Positions 33,140 to 41,261 of a DNA stretch of 64,000 nt are shown piece by piece (the first letter of the stretch is position 1; each line of letters begins with the position of its first letter). Below the pieces are notes generated by a model. The model worked only from the letters and a program-made list of their open reading frames with translations, searched no databases and was not told the origin of the DNA. The DNA comes from Paracraurococcus lichenis (GTDB taxonomy: Bacteria; Pseudomonadota; Alphaproteobacteria; Acetobacterales; Acetobacteraceae): assembly GCF_030657435.1 (NCBI RefSeq), contig NZ_JAUTWS010000007.1, positions 62,001-126,000 on the forward strand, read 5' to 3'. Both the position numbers and the translations under genes were made by a program.

Positions 33140-35619
33140 CCGCCCGCGCCGCGCCGCGCCGGCTGTTGCTGGGCGGCCTGCGCGGACCGACGGGGTCGGA
33201 GCGGGAGATGAGCTTCAACCGGCTCCTCTTCGCGCTCGCCTTCGCTGCCTACCTGCCGGCGGCGGGTGGCGACCTCCTTCGCCAGGGCATGCCGATCCTG
33301 CTGGCCTGGGGCCTCTGCGCGCTCGGCATCTTCGCGCATATCCGGCTGACCCGCGGGCCGAGCATGCTGCGCCGCGCCTTCGCCCTGCTGCTCGACATCG
33401 GCTGCCTGTCCTGGTTCCTGCACCTGGGCGGGGACCTGGCCGCGCCCTTCTTCCCGGTCTATCTCTGGGTCGCGCTCGGCAACGGCTTCCGCTTCGGCCC
33501 GCGCTGGCTGCTCGCCGGCATGTCGGCTTTCGTTGTCGGCTTCGGGGCGGTGGTGCTGACCACGCCCTACTGGCAGGGATTGCCGCACCTCGCCATCGGC
33601 CTGCTGGTCGGGCCGGTGATCCTCGCCCTCTATGCCGGCACGCTGATCCGCAAGCTGTCGCAGGCGCGGCTGGCGGCGGAGCAGGCGAGCGAGGCCAAGA
33701 CCCGCTTCCTCGCCGGCGTCAGCCACGAGCTGCGCACGCCGCTCAATGCCATCATCGGCATGGGCGGGCTGCTGCGGGACACCCCGCTCGATGCCGAGCA
33801 GCAGGAGATGGCACGCACCATCGACGGCGCGGCGCGCGGATTGCTGGGACAGATCAACGGGCTGCTCGACATATCGAGGATCGAGGCCGGAGCGACGGTG
33901 ATGCGGTCTGAGAGCGTGGACCTGCCAGGGCTGCTGGCGGAGATCCGGGGGCTGCTGCTGGCCCAGGCGCGTGAGAAGGGCCTGGCGCTGCGGCTGCACG
34001 CGACCCCGCGCACGCCGGCGCGGGTGATGAGCGATCCGGCGGCGCTGCGCGACATCCTGCTCAACCTCGGCGGCAATGCGGTGAAGTTCACCGCCTCAGG
34101 CAGCGTGACCATCGCGGTGGATGCCGAACCGGGGGAGGGCGAGGCCCTGCTGCTGCGGCTCGAGGTCAGCGACACCGGCATCGGCATCGACGCGGCGGCC
34201 CAGGCCCGGATCTTCGAGCGCTTCTCCCAGGCGGACGAGACCATTGCCGGCCGCTTCGGCGGCACCGGCCTCGGCCTCGCGCTGTGCAAGGGGCTGTCCG
34301 GGCTGCTGGGCGGCAGCATCGGCGTGGCCAGCCGGCCGGGCGAGGGCAGCAGCTTCCACGTCACGGTCCCGGCAAGGCGCGACCCGGCCCCGCCAGCGCC
34401 CGGTGGGGCGGAACTGCGGGCGCTGTTGCTGACCACCGCCATGGAGAGGGCGGCGCCGGTCGCGGCGGGGCTCGCGGAACTCGGCATCGCGGCGGTGCCG
34501 CGATTGGTGCCGGAGGAGACCTTCGCCGCCGTCTGGGGCGCGGGCGCCGGTGCGCCGCCGGAGCATCTGCTCGCCTTCGCCGGGCCGGCCGGGCTGCCGG
34601 CGCCGGAGGATGTGGCGGCGGCCCTGCGCGGCGCCGGCCCGGCGGCGGAATTGCCGGTCTTCGCCCTGGGCGGCGCGCCGCCCCGGGGGCTGCCGGAGCC
34701 GGGAGCGCGACGCCGCATCGCGGCCTGGCTGCCGGGCGCGCCGGGGCCGGCCGACTGGGCCATGCCGCTCGCGCTCGCCCGGGCCATGCTGCCGCGGCCG
34801 GCGGCGCCGGCGCCCCGGGCGCCGCAGGTCGCGCCCATGCGCGTGCTGGTCGCCGACGACAACCGGGTGAACCGGCTGGTGGTGCAGAAGATCCTGGAGC
34901 GCGAGGGCCATAGCGTGACGCTGGTCGCCGATGGCGAGGAGGCGCTGGACGCGCTGGAGGCCGGACACTTCGACCTGGCGCTGATGGACCTCAACATGCC
35001 GGGGACGGACGGCGCCACGGCGACGCGGCTGTATCGCTTCGCCGCGCTCGGGCGGCCGCACCTGCCGATCCTCGGCCTGACCGCGGATGCGACGCCGGAG
35101 GCGGCGGAGCGCTGCCGCGCGGCGGGGATGGATGGCTGCCTGGTCAAGCCGATCGAGCCGGCACAGCTTGCCGCGGCGGTCGCGGCGCATGCGCCGCAGC
35201 GGGCCGAGGCGGCGCCGCTGCCGCCGGCCGTGACGCCGATCGGCTCGCATCCACGCTACCGCCCGGCCGCGCCGCCGGCGCTGGACCCGACGGTGCGGGC
35301 GGAGCTGGTGGCGCTGGGGGGCGCGCGCTTCGCGCAGGACCTGACGGCGGACTTCCTGGCCGATGCGCGGGAGGTGCTGCGGACGCTGGAGACGGCGGCG
35401 GCGCAGGGCGATGCGGCGCGCTTCCGGGCGGCGGCGCATGCCTTGCGGAGCAGCGCGGCGAATATCGGCGCCCGCGGCGTCTTCGCGCTGAGCAGCGCGG
35501 CGGAGGCCATGCCGGCGGGCGAGGTGCCGGTCGCGGGCCGCAAGCAGGCCGCGCTGCTGGCCGAGGAGCTGGAGCGCGTGTGCGCGGCCGGCCGTGACGC
35601 GGCGGACGGCGCCGCCTGA
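33136..35619 (+). CDS. rpfC: RpfC-like hybrid sensor kinase (5-6 TM, HisKA, HATPase, REC, HPt)
   Basis: 827 residues, GTG start overlapping the previous stop. The N-terminal 175 residues form about six transmembrane helices with L-L-D-I-G-C-L, Y-L-W-V-A-L-G-N-G-F-R-F-G and L-L-V-G, the pattern of the RpfC sensor that binds diffusible signal factor. HisKA (S-H-E-L-R-T-P-L-N near residue 198) and HATPase (about 310-415) are followed by a degenerate receiver-like stretch (420-555). A true REC (D-L-A-L-M-D-L-N-M-P) comes near 570-690, and a C-terminal HPt (H-A-L-R-S-S-A-A-N-I-G) near 770. This order matches RpfC, with an extra spacer. It converges on rpfF. Confidence 0.88.
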   Translation: MTARAAPRRLLLGGLRGPTGSEREMSFNRLLFALAFAAYLPAAGGDLLRQGMPILLAWGLCALGIFAHIRLTRGPSMLRRAFALLLDIGCLSWFLHLGGDLAAPFFPVYLWVALGNGFRFGPRWLLAGMSAFVVGFGAVVLTTPYWQGLPHLAIGLLVGPVILALYAGTLIRKLSQARLAAEQASEAKTRFLAGVSHELRTPLNAIIGMGGLLRDTPLDAEQQEMARTIDGAARGLLGQINGLLDISRIEAGATVMRSESVDLPGLLAEIRGLLLAQAREKGLALRLHATPRTPARVMSDPAALRDILLNLGGNAVKFTASGSVTIAVDAEPGEGEALLLRLEVSDTGIGIDAAAQARIFERFSQADETIAGRFGGTGLGLALCKGLSGLLGGSIGVASRPGEGSSFHVTVPARRDPAPPAPGGAELRALLLTTAMERAAPVAAGLAELGIAAVPRLVPEETFAAVWGAGAGAPPEHLLAFAGPAGLPAPEDVAAALRGAGPAAELPVFALGGAPPRGLPEPGARRRIAAWLPGAPGPADWAMPLALARAMLPRPAAPAPRAPQVAPMRVLVADDNRVNRLVVQKILEREGHSVTLVADGEEALDALEAGHFDLALMDLNMPGTDGATATRLYRFAALGRPHLPILGLTADATPEAAERCRAAGMDGCLVKPIEPAQLAAAVAAHAPQRAEAAPLPPAVTPIGSHPRYRPAAPPALDPTVRAELVALGGARFAQDLTADFLADAREVLRTLETAAAQGDAARFRAAAHALRSSAANIGARGVFALSSAAEAMPAGEVPVAGRKQAALLAEELERVCAAGRDAADGAA

Positions 35620-36065
35620 CGCTGCCGTCGCAGGGCGGTGCATCGGCCCGCGCGACCGCGTCGCATGCGCCGGGGCCTCGGGCCATGGATCGGGAGGTCG
35701 AGGACGTCGCCGCGCATTCGGCGGGAGTGCCGCTTCGGCACGTCATGCGGGGAGCGGGGCTTCGCCACGCCGCATGAGGGACGCAGGTCCGGCACATCGG
35801 ATGAGGAGCGCGGCTTCCGTGCACCGCAAGAGCGGCGCGCATCGGGCATATTGCAGGTGGAGCGCGCCTCAGGCGAGACGCGCGGCGCGGCCTCGGCACA
35901 TCCTCGGCCTTGCCACGGCCACGTGACCGGCGGCTTCGCTCACCACCGTGGGCTGCGCGGCGCGGGCGCCCTCATGGCGATGGGGCGTGGTGGAGGTGGA
36001 CGTCGATGGCGGCAGGCGCCCAGGCCCGGCGACACGTGTCACCGCGCAGGCCGCCGTAGCGTGTG
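35620..36065. other. Intergenic region between rpfC-like and rpfF genes
   Basis: About 445 bp between convergent genes. Most of it is GC-rich and non-coding, with imperfect 54-bp tandem repeats at 35734-35886. No clear terminator with a T-run; no gene recognised. Confidence 0.6.
35734..35886. repeat. Imperfect 54-bp tandem repeats
   Basis: Two full copies (35734-35787 and 35788-35841) share roughly three quarters of their bases and a degraded partial third follows. The length equals 18 codons, so a decayed coding repeat is possible; alternatively it is an intergenic repeat family. Confidence 0.65.
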
Positions 36066-36983
36066 TCAGCTCAGGCCCATCCGGCGGTCCTGCGCACCGC
36101 AGAGCCGCGCCATGCGCCGCAGGTCCTGCTCCGAGAGCCGCAGCGCCGCCTCGGCCCAGACCTCCACCACCTCGCGCAGCTCGGCGAGCGTCACCGGGTC
36201 CACCTTGCGGCGCGCCCGCAGCATGGCCTGGCGCGCATTGTGGAAGCGGTCCTGCTTGTCGATGAAGGCGTGCAGGGCGGCCTCGCCCTCGCCGTCCTCG
36301 GCGAGGACATCGACCAGGCCCATGGCGTGCATCTGCTCGGCGGTGTGCACCTCGCCCGAGAGGATGAGCGTCTCCGCCGCGGCGCGGCCGAGGCGGCGGG
36401 AGAGGAAGCTGTAGGCGCCCATGCCGGGGAAGAGGTTGAACAGCACCTCCGGCAGGCCGAATTTCGCGCTGCGCTCGGCGACGATGATGTCATGGGCGAG
36501 GGCGCATTCGAAGCCGCCGCCCAGCGCATCGCCCTGCACCAGGGCGACGGTGATCATCGGCAGCTCGAGGGCGGTGTGGTTGCGATGGATCGCCTCCACG
36601 GCGGCATGGCCGTAGCGCACCAGCCCCTCGCGGTCGCCGGCCGCGATCAGCTCGCGGAAGAGGCCGAGATCGCCGCCGAGGTTGTAGATGCCCGGAATGG
36701 CGGAGCCGCAGACGAACCAGCGCGGCGGCGGCAGCGGCGCATCGGCCGCGAAGAGCTCGGGGATCGCCGCATGCATGCTGGCGATGTCGCGCAGCAGCTC
36801 CCGGCTGAAGCAGGGGCGGCCGGTCGGGCGCAGCCGGCACCAATAGACGCCGCGCTCGGCGTCATAGGCGGTGTCCAGCGTCTCATGCGTCGAGGCCGAC
36901 CGGGCGGAGAGGCTGATCTGGGCCAATGCCGGGTGAGCGATGGCGGAAGGCGCGGCGGCCATCGGGCTGCGGACAAAGGTCAT
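36066..36983 (-). CDS. rpfF: DSF synthase (RpfF-like enoyl-CoA hydratase/thioesterase)
   Basis: 305-residue crotonase-fold enzyme of the RpfF type, which makes cis-2-unsaturated fatty-acid signals (diffusible signal factors) from 3-hydroxyacyl-ACP. Family-specific segments are Y-N-L-G-G-D-L-G-L-F, Q-G-D-A-L-G-G-G-F-E-C-A-L and P-E-V-L-F-N-L-F-P-G-M-G-A-Y-S-F. The catalytic glutamates E159 and E179 have the same 20-residue spacing as Glu141 and Glu161 of Xanthomonas RpfF. The ATG at 36983 has GGGGA about 8 bases upstream; a GTG at 37010 is an alternative. It faces the RpfC-like kinase across a short intergenic region. Confidence 0.9.
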   Translation of the reverse strand: MTFVRSPMAAAPSAIAHPALAQISLSARSASTHETLDTAYDAERGVYWCRLRPTGRPCFSRELLRDIASMHAAIPELFAADAPLPPPRWFVCGSAIPGIYNLGGDLGLFRELIAAGDREGLVRYGHAAVEAIHRNHTALELPMITVALVQGDALGGGFECALAHDIIVAERSAKFGLPEVLFNLFPGMGAYSFLSRRLGRAAAETLILSGEVHTAEQMHAMGLVDVLAEDGEGEAALHAFIDKQDRFHNARQAMLRARRKVDPVTLAELREVVEVWAEAALRLSEQDLRRMARLCGAQDRRMGLS

Positions 36984-37323
36984 GATCGGGTCCCCGTCTG
37001 TCGTCCTCACGCCGCTGTGATCAGCGACAGGCGGACCCTACTCGGTCGCGAATAGTTTATACAATACGCAAAACGCTCTGTAGTTGCTTTTCTCGCGTTT
37101 TAGACGCAACCGGTCTTGTTCCAGAACGGAGCGGAGCGCCTCGACGGAGGCCCCCGCGGCCGAGTTGAGCAAGGTGGTGCGCCTTCCACCTTCGGCGTGT
37201 CGTTGCTTGCGACAATAACCCGGAGCGGCCCGCTGCGACGCGGGTCGCCAGGATCTCCGTCCGGGCGCGCCGCCACGCTCTCCGCGCATCGTGGCCGCGC
37301 CGTGCGCGGGATGCCGCCCGGGT
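36984..37323. other. Upstream region of rpfF (about 340 bp)
   Basis: It contains an AT-rich patch at 37045-37105, unlike its surroundings, which is the likely rpfF promoter. Short open frames here lack ribosome sites and family resemblance. Confidence 0.55.
37056..37067 (-). promoter_or_regulatory. AT-rich element upstream of rpfF
   Basis: Read on the minus strand it is GTATTGTATAAA, about 75 bases before the rpfF start. The octamer GTATTGTA also precedes the kinase gene in the same orientation relative to its gene, suggesting shared control or a shared promoter type. Confidence 0.4.
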
Positions 37324-37638
37324 TCAATCCTCGTCGAGCAGGCTGGCCAGCTTCAGCGCCACGCCCTTCGACCCCTCCACCCGCAGCTTGCCGGTGGAGA
37401 AGGCGAGCATCGGGCTGAGCCGGCCGGCCATCAGCCGCGCCAGGTTCTCGCCGGTCAGACGCAGCACGGTATCCGCCTTGGTCGCCTCGTCGGCCGAGGC
37501 GATCTCCGGCTCCGGCCCGGTGGCGTCGAGCAGCACGCTCTCCCCGGTATCGGTCAGGTCGAAGCGCATCCGGTAGCCGAGGCGCTTCAGCACGCCCGCC
37601 TTCTCCCGCATCGCCGCCATGAGGGTCTCAGCATCCAT
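37324..37638 (-). CDS. SCP2 sterol-carrier domain protein
   Basis: 104-residue protein made of one SCP2-like lipid-binding fold: R-F-D-L-T-D-T-G-E-S-V-L-L-D, D-T-V-L-R-L-T-G-E-N-L and F-S-T-G-K-L-R-V-E-G. Such small SCP2 proteins bind acyl chains or acyl-CoA. It is divergent from fadL across a 14-bp palindrome, so it is probably part of the fatty-acid regulon. Confidence 0.88.
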   Translation of the reverse strand: MDAETLMAAMREKAGVLKRLGYRMRFDLTDTGESVLLDATGPEPEIASADEATKADTVLRLTGENLARLMAGRLSPMLAFSTGKLRVEGSKGVALKLASLLDED

Positions 37639-37686
37639 CCCTTGTACCTCCGTCTCGCGCGGGCCGCTGCCGCTTACAGAAACTTA

Positions 37687-37714
37687 TTGACCTATAGGTC
37701 ACCCACCGTAAGCT
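37687..37714 (+). promoter_or_regulatory. Divergent promoter region with 14-bp palindrome operator
   Basis: TGACCTATAGGTCA (37688-37701) is a perfect palindrome. It overlaps a -35-like TTGACC (37687-37692), with TAAGCT 16 bases on (37709-37714). It lies about 50 bases before the SCP2 gene and about 100 before fadL. Probably the operator for a fatty-acid-responsive repressor; the MerR protein encoded in the operon is one candidate. Confidence 0.55.
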
Positions 37715-37798
37715 CGGTCAAGGCAGCCGATCCGCCAGCAAGGCGGACGGCAGGCCCGCGCCGGTTCGGGCGCGACCCCCAGGACGGGAGGAAATACG

Positions 37799-39133
37799 AT
37801 GACTTCGCCATTGCTGCGGGCAGCCGGCCTCGGCCTCGGCACGCTCGCCTGCGCCGGCACGGCGGGCGCGACCGGCTACGAACTGCGCGAGCAGAGCGCG
37901 GTCGGGCAGGGGGCGGCCTTCGCCGGCGCCGCGGCGCGCAACGACGATCCGAGCATGATGTTCTTCAACCCCGCGGCGATGAGCGGCCTCCGCGGCATCC
38001 AGGGCGCGCTCGTCGCCTCCGGCATCTTCCCGAATGGCGAGGCGGTCTCCGGCAGCGCCACGCGCAATGCGGCGCTCGGCGGCTCGCCCATCCGCGGCGG
38101 CCTTGGCGGCGACATCGCCCTCGATGCCTTCGTACCGGCCAGCTACGCGACCATCGAGCTCGCCCCGGACTGGCGCTTCGGCCTCGCCGTCGGCTCGCCC
38201 TGGGGGCTGGTGACCAAGAGCCCGGCCGACAGCATCGCCCGCTACCACGCCCTCACCTCCTCCCTGAAGACCGTCAACATCACGCCGGCGGTGTCCTGGC
38301 AGGTCCTGCCCAACCTCTCCCTCGGGGCCGGGTTGCAGATCCAGTATGCCACGGCCCGGCTCTCGACCGGCGTCGATTTTGGCGCCATCGGCGCGGCGCA
38401 GCGCATCCCGGGCTTTCTGCCCGGCGCACGCGACGGCCGCTCCACCGTCACCGGCGACGACACCTCGGTCGGCTGGCAGCTCGGCGCGCAATGGGAGCCG
38501 CTGAAAGGCACGCGGCTCGGCCTCGCCTTCCGCTCCGCCGTCTGGCATGAGCTGAGCGGCGACGCGACCTTCCAGGGCGTGCCTTTCCCGCTCTCCCTCT
38601 CGCCCGGCTTCGCCAATACCGGTGGGAAGGCGAAGCTGGTGACGCCGGAGACGCTGACCCTCGGCGCGAGCCATCGCCTCGACGACCGCTGGACGCTGCT
38701 CGGCGGGCTGGAATGGACCAACTGGTCCCGCTTCCCGGACCTCGTCGTCACCTTCGACAATGGCCGCCCACCCTCGGTGACCGAGGAGAAGTGGCGCGAC
38801 ACCGTCTTCGTCTCCATCGGCACCGAGTATCACTGGAGCCAGGACCTGACGCTCCGCGCCGGCTTCGCCTACGACCAGACGCCGGTCCGCGATGCCTACC
38901 GCACGCCGCGCATCCCGGACAACGACCGCTACTGGCTCTCGGTCGGTGCCAGCTACCAGATCATGCCGAAGGTCACGCTGAGCGCGGCCTATACGCACAT
39001 CTTCGCATCTGACACGAGCGTGACTCTGCGGGATCCCGGGCCGAACAATACGAATCTGTTCCGCGGCAACCTGAACGCCACCTACCAGGCCTCGGTCGAC
39101 ATCGTGACCGCGCAGCTCAGCTTCGCCTTCTGA
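37799..39133 (+). CDS. fadL: FadL/TodX-type outer-membrane fatty-acid transporter
   Basis: 444 residues with a signal peptide ending A-G-A-T-G. The mature N-terminus Y-E-L-R-E-Q-S-A-V-G-Q-G-A-A-F-A-G is the hatch-domain signature of the OmpP1/FadL family, followed by N-P-A-A-M-S. The C-terminus has alternating beta strands and ends in Phe, as outer-membrane barrels do. It admits long-chain fatty acids or other hydrophobic molecules. GGGAGGA precedes the ATG. It heads a six-gene fatty-acid operon. Confidence 0.93.
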   Translation: MTSPLLRAAGLGLGTLACAGTAGATGYELREQSAVGQGAAFAGAAARNDDPSMMFFNPAAMSGLRGIQGALVASGIFPNGEAVSGSATRNAALGGSPIRGGLGGDIALDAFVPASYATIELAPDWRFGLAVGSPWGLVTKSPADSIARYHALTSSLKTVNITPAVSWQVLPNLSLGAGLQIQYATARLSTGVDFGAIGAAQRIPGFLPGARDGRSTVTGDDTSVGWQLGAQWEPLKGTRLGLAFRSAVWHELSGDATFQGVPFPLSLSPGFANTGGKAKLVTPETLTLGASHRLDDRWTLLGGLEWTNWSRFPDLVVTFDNGRPPSVTEEKWRDTVFVSIGTEYHWSQDLTLRAGFAYDQTPVRDAYRTPRIPDNDRYWLSVGASYQIMPKVTLSAAYTHIFASDTSVTLRDPGPNNTNLFRGNLNATYQASVDIVTAQLSFAF

Positions 39134-39152
39134 CGCAGGGAGGATCGGCGGC

Positions 39153-40850
39153 ATGGACACGCTTTCCCCGGAGATCGCGCTGCCCTGGCTGCGCGCCTAT
39201 CCCGCGGACATCGCCTGGGACATGCCGCTGCCGCCCTCCACCATGGTGGAGGTCTTCGAGGCCTCGGTCGCCCGCTTCGGCGCGCGGCCCTGCCTCGACT
39301 TCATGGGCCGGCGATGGCGTTATGCCGAAGTCGGCGCGCTGGTCGCGCGCGCGGCGGCGGGCTTCCGGCGGCTGGGGGCGGGGCCGGGCACGCGCATCGG
39401 CCTCTGCCTGCCGAACGGGCCGCATTACGTCATAGCCTTCTTCGCGGCGCTGCGCTGCGGCGCGACGGTGGTGAACTTCAACCCACTCTATGTCGCGGCC
39501 GAGCTTTCGGCGCAGGCGCGCGACAGCGGGACGGAGATCATGGTGGCGCCGGACCTCGCGCCGATCCTGGACCGCGTGCTGGGGCTGCTGGCGGAGGAGG
39601 GGCCGGTGCGGCAGGTCATCGCCTGCCCCTTCGCGGCGACGCTGCCCTTCCCGAAGAGCCTGCTGTTCCGCCTGCTGAAGCGGAGGGCGACCGGCCGCAT
39701 CCCGCGGGGCGATCCGCGCGTGCTGCGCTGGGACCGGCTGCTGCAGGGCGGGCCGATGCCGCTGCCGATGCCGCGGCCGGAGGACGTGGCGGTGCTGCAA
39801 TACACCGGCGGCACCACGGGGACGCCGAAGGGCGCGATGCTGACCCATGCCAACCTCGCCGCCAATTGCCGCCAGGTCGCGGCCTGGTCGCCGCAGTGCC
39901 GGCCGGGCGAGGAGCGCATGCTGGCGGTGCTCCCCTTCTTCCATGTCTTCGCCCTGACCTCGGTGCTGGGCACCGCCATCCTGGACGGCGCGGAGCTGGT
40001 CATGCTGCCGCGCTTCGAGCCGGCCTCCCTCATCGCCGCCTTGCGCCGCAGGCGGCCGACGGTCTTCCATGGCGTGCCGACGCTGCTGAAGGCGGTGATC
40101 GACCACGGCGCGACGCGGGAGGACCTGGCCTCGGTGACGATCTGCATCTCCGGCGGCGCACCGCTGCCGCTCGAGATCAAGCGCGCCTTCGAGGTGCGGA
40201 GCGGCTGCCGCGTGGTGGAGGGCTACGGGCTGACCGAGGCCTCCCCGGTCTGCTTCTGCAACCCGCTCGAGGGGCTGCAGAAGGACGGGACCATCGGCCT
40301 GCCCTTGCCGGGCGTGCGCGCCGAGATCCGTTCCCTCGACGACCCGCAGCGTCCGCTGCCGCCGGGCGAGCGCGGCGAGCTCTGCATCGCCGGGCCGCAT
40401 GTGATGGCCGGCTACTGGAACCGCCCGGCCGAGACCGCCACCGTGATCGGGCCGGATGGGGTCCTGCACACCGGCGATGTCGGGATCATGGACGAGGACG
40501 GCTTCGTGACCCTGGTGGACCGCATCAAGGACCTGATCCTCTGCAGCGGTTACAACGTCTATCCGCGGGTGATCGAGGAAGCGCTCTACACCCATCCCGA
40601 TGTCGTCGCGGCGACCGTGGTGGGGCAGCCCGATGCCTATCGCGGGGAAAGCCCGGCGGCCTTCGTGCAGCTGCAGCCCGGCAGCACGGTGACGGCGGAG
40701 GCGCTGCGGGCGCATCTGCAGGACCGGCTCTCGGCCATCGAGATGCCGAAGCTGATCGAGATCCGCGAGGAACTGCCGCGCACCGCGATCGGCAAGCTCT
40801 CGAAGAAGGAGCTGAAGGCGGAGCTACGGCAGCGGGGGGCGGCGGCGTGA
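39153..40850 (+). CDS. fadD: Long-chain acyl-CoA ligase
   Basis: 565-residue AMP-forming ligase. The P-loop-like motif is Y-T-G-G-T-T-G-T-P-K-G near residue 215; E-G-Y-G-L-T-E-A-S-P near 355, T-G-D-V-G, D-R-I-K-D-L-I and the C-terminal catalytic Lys in R-T-A-I-G-K-L-S-K-K-E-L complete the set. It activates fatty acids to acyl-CoA in the cytoplasm. In Xanthomonas the FadD homologue RpfB removes DSF signals, so this enzyme could play that part beside rpfF; this is inference. Confidence 0.93.
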   Translation: MDTLSPEIALPWLRAYPADIAWDMPLPPSTMVEVFEASVARFGARPCLDFMGRRWRYAEVGALVARAAAGFRRLGAGPGTRIGLCLPNGPHYVIAFFAALRCGATVVNFNPLYVAAELSAQARDSGTEIMVAPDLAPILDRVLGLLAEEGPVRQVIACPFAATLPFPKSLLFRLLKRRATGRIPRGDPRVLRWDRLLQGGPMPLPMPRPEDVAVLQYTGGTTGTPKGAMLTHANLAANCRQVAAWSPQCRPGEERMLAVLPFFHVFALTSVLGTAILDGAELVMLPRFEPASLIAALRRRRPTVFHGVPTLLKAVIDHGATREDLASVTICISGGAPLPLEIKRAFEVRSGCRVVEGYGLTEASPVCFCNPLEGLQKDGTIGLPLPGVRAEIRSLDDPQRPLPPGERGELCIAGPHVMAGYWNRPAETATVIGPDGVLHTGDVGIMDEDGFVTLVDRIKDLILCSGYNVYPRVIEEALYTHPDVVAATVVGQPDAYRGESPAAFVQLQPGSTVTAEALRAHLQDRLSAIEMPKLIEIREELPRTAIGKLSKKELKAELRQRGAAA

Positions 40851-41248
40851 CCGACCTGTTCAGCGTCAACCAGCTCGCGGAGGAGCTGGGCGTGACGCCC
40901 CGGGCCATCCGCTTCTACGAGGTGAAGGGGCTGATCGCCCCGCGCCGCGCCGGCACCACCCGGGTCTTCGACCGGCGCGACCGCGCGCGGCTGATGCTGG
41001 TGCTGCGGGGCAAGCGGCTCGGCTTCTCGCTGGCCGAGATCCGGGAATTCCTTGACCTCTACGACGCCGACCGGACGCAGCACAGCCAGCTCGCCCTGCT
41101 GCTCGGCAAGGTGCGGACGCGGATCGAGGAGCTGGAGCAGCAGCAGCGCGACCTGGAGCAGACGCTGCGCGAGCTGCGGGCGGTGGAGGCCGAGGCGCTG
41201 GCGGCGAGGCAGGAGAAGGCGGCGGACGCGACGCGCGCCGCCGAGTAG
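40847..41248 (+). CDS. MerR-family transcriptional regulator
   Basis: 133 residues, GTG start overlapping the fadD stop (GTGA). The N-terminal winged helix has L-G-V-T-P-R-A-I-R-F-Y-E-V-K-G-L-I and R-V-F-D-R-R-D; a coiled coil (about 80-125, E-E-L-E-Q-Q-Q-R-D-L-E-Q-T-L) mediates dimerisation. There is no C-terminal Cys-rich effector domain. Its place inside a beta-oxidation operon resembles LiuR-type MerR regulators of acyl-CoA catabolism. Confidence 0.92.
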   Translation: MTDLFSVNQLAEELGVTPRAIRFYEVKGLIAPRRAGTTRVFDRRDRARLMLVLRGKRLGFSLAEIREFLDLYDADRTQHSQLALLLGKVRTRIEELEQQQRDLEQTLRELRAVEAEALAARQEKAADATRAAE

Positions 41249-41261
41249 GGAGACGCGGGAC

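Noticed and set aside
34096..35643. 515-codon minus-strand frame
   Set aside because: Antisense to the RpfC-like kinase; composition is typical of a shadow frame.
37038..37289. 83-codon minus-strand frame upstream of rpfF
   Set aside because: It covers the AT-rich promoter region, has no ribosome site and no recognisable fold.
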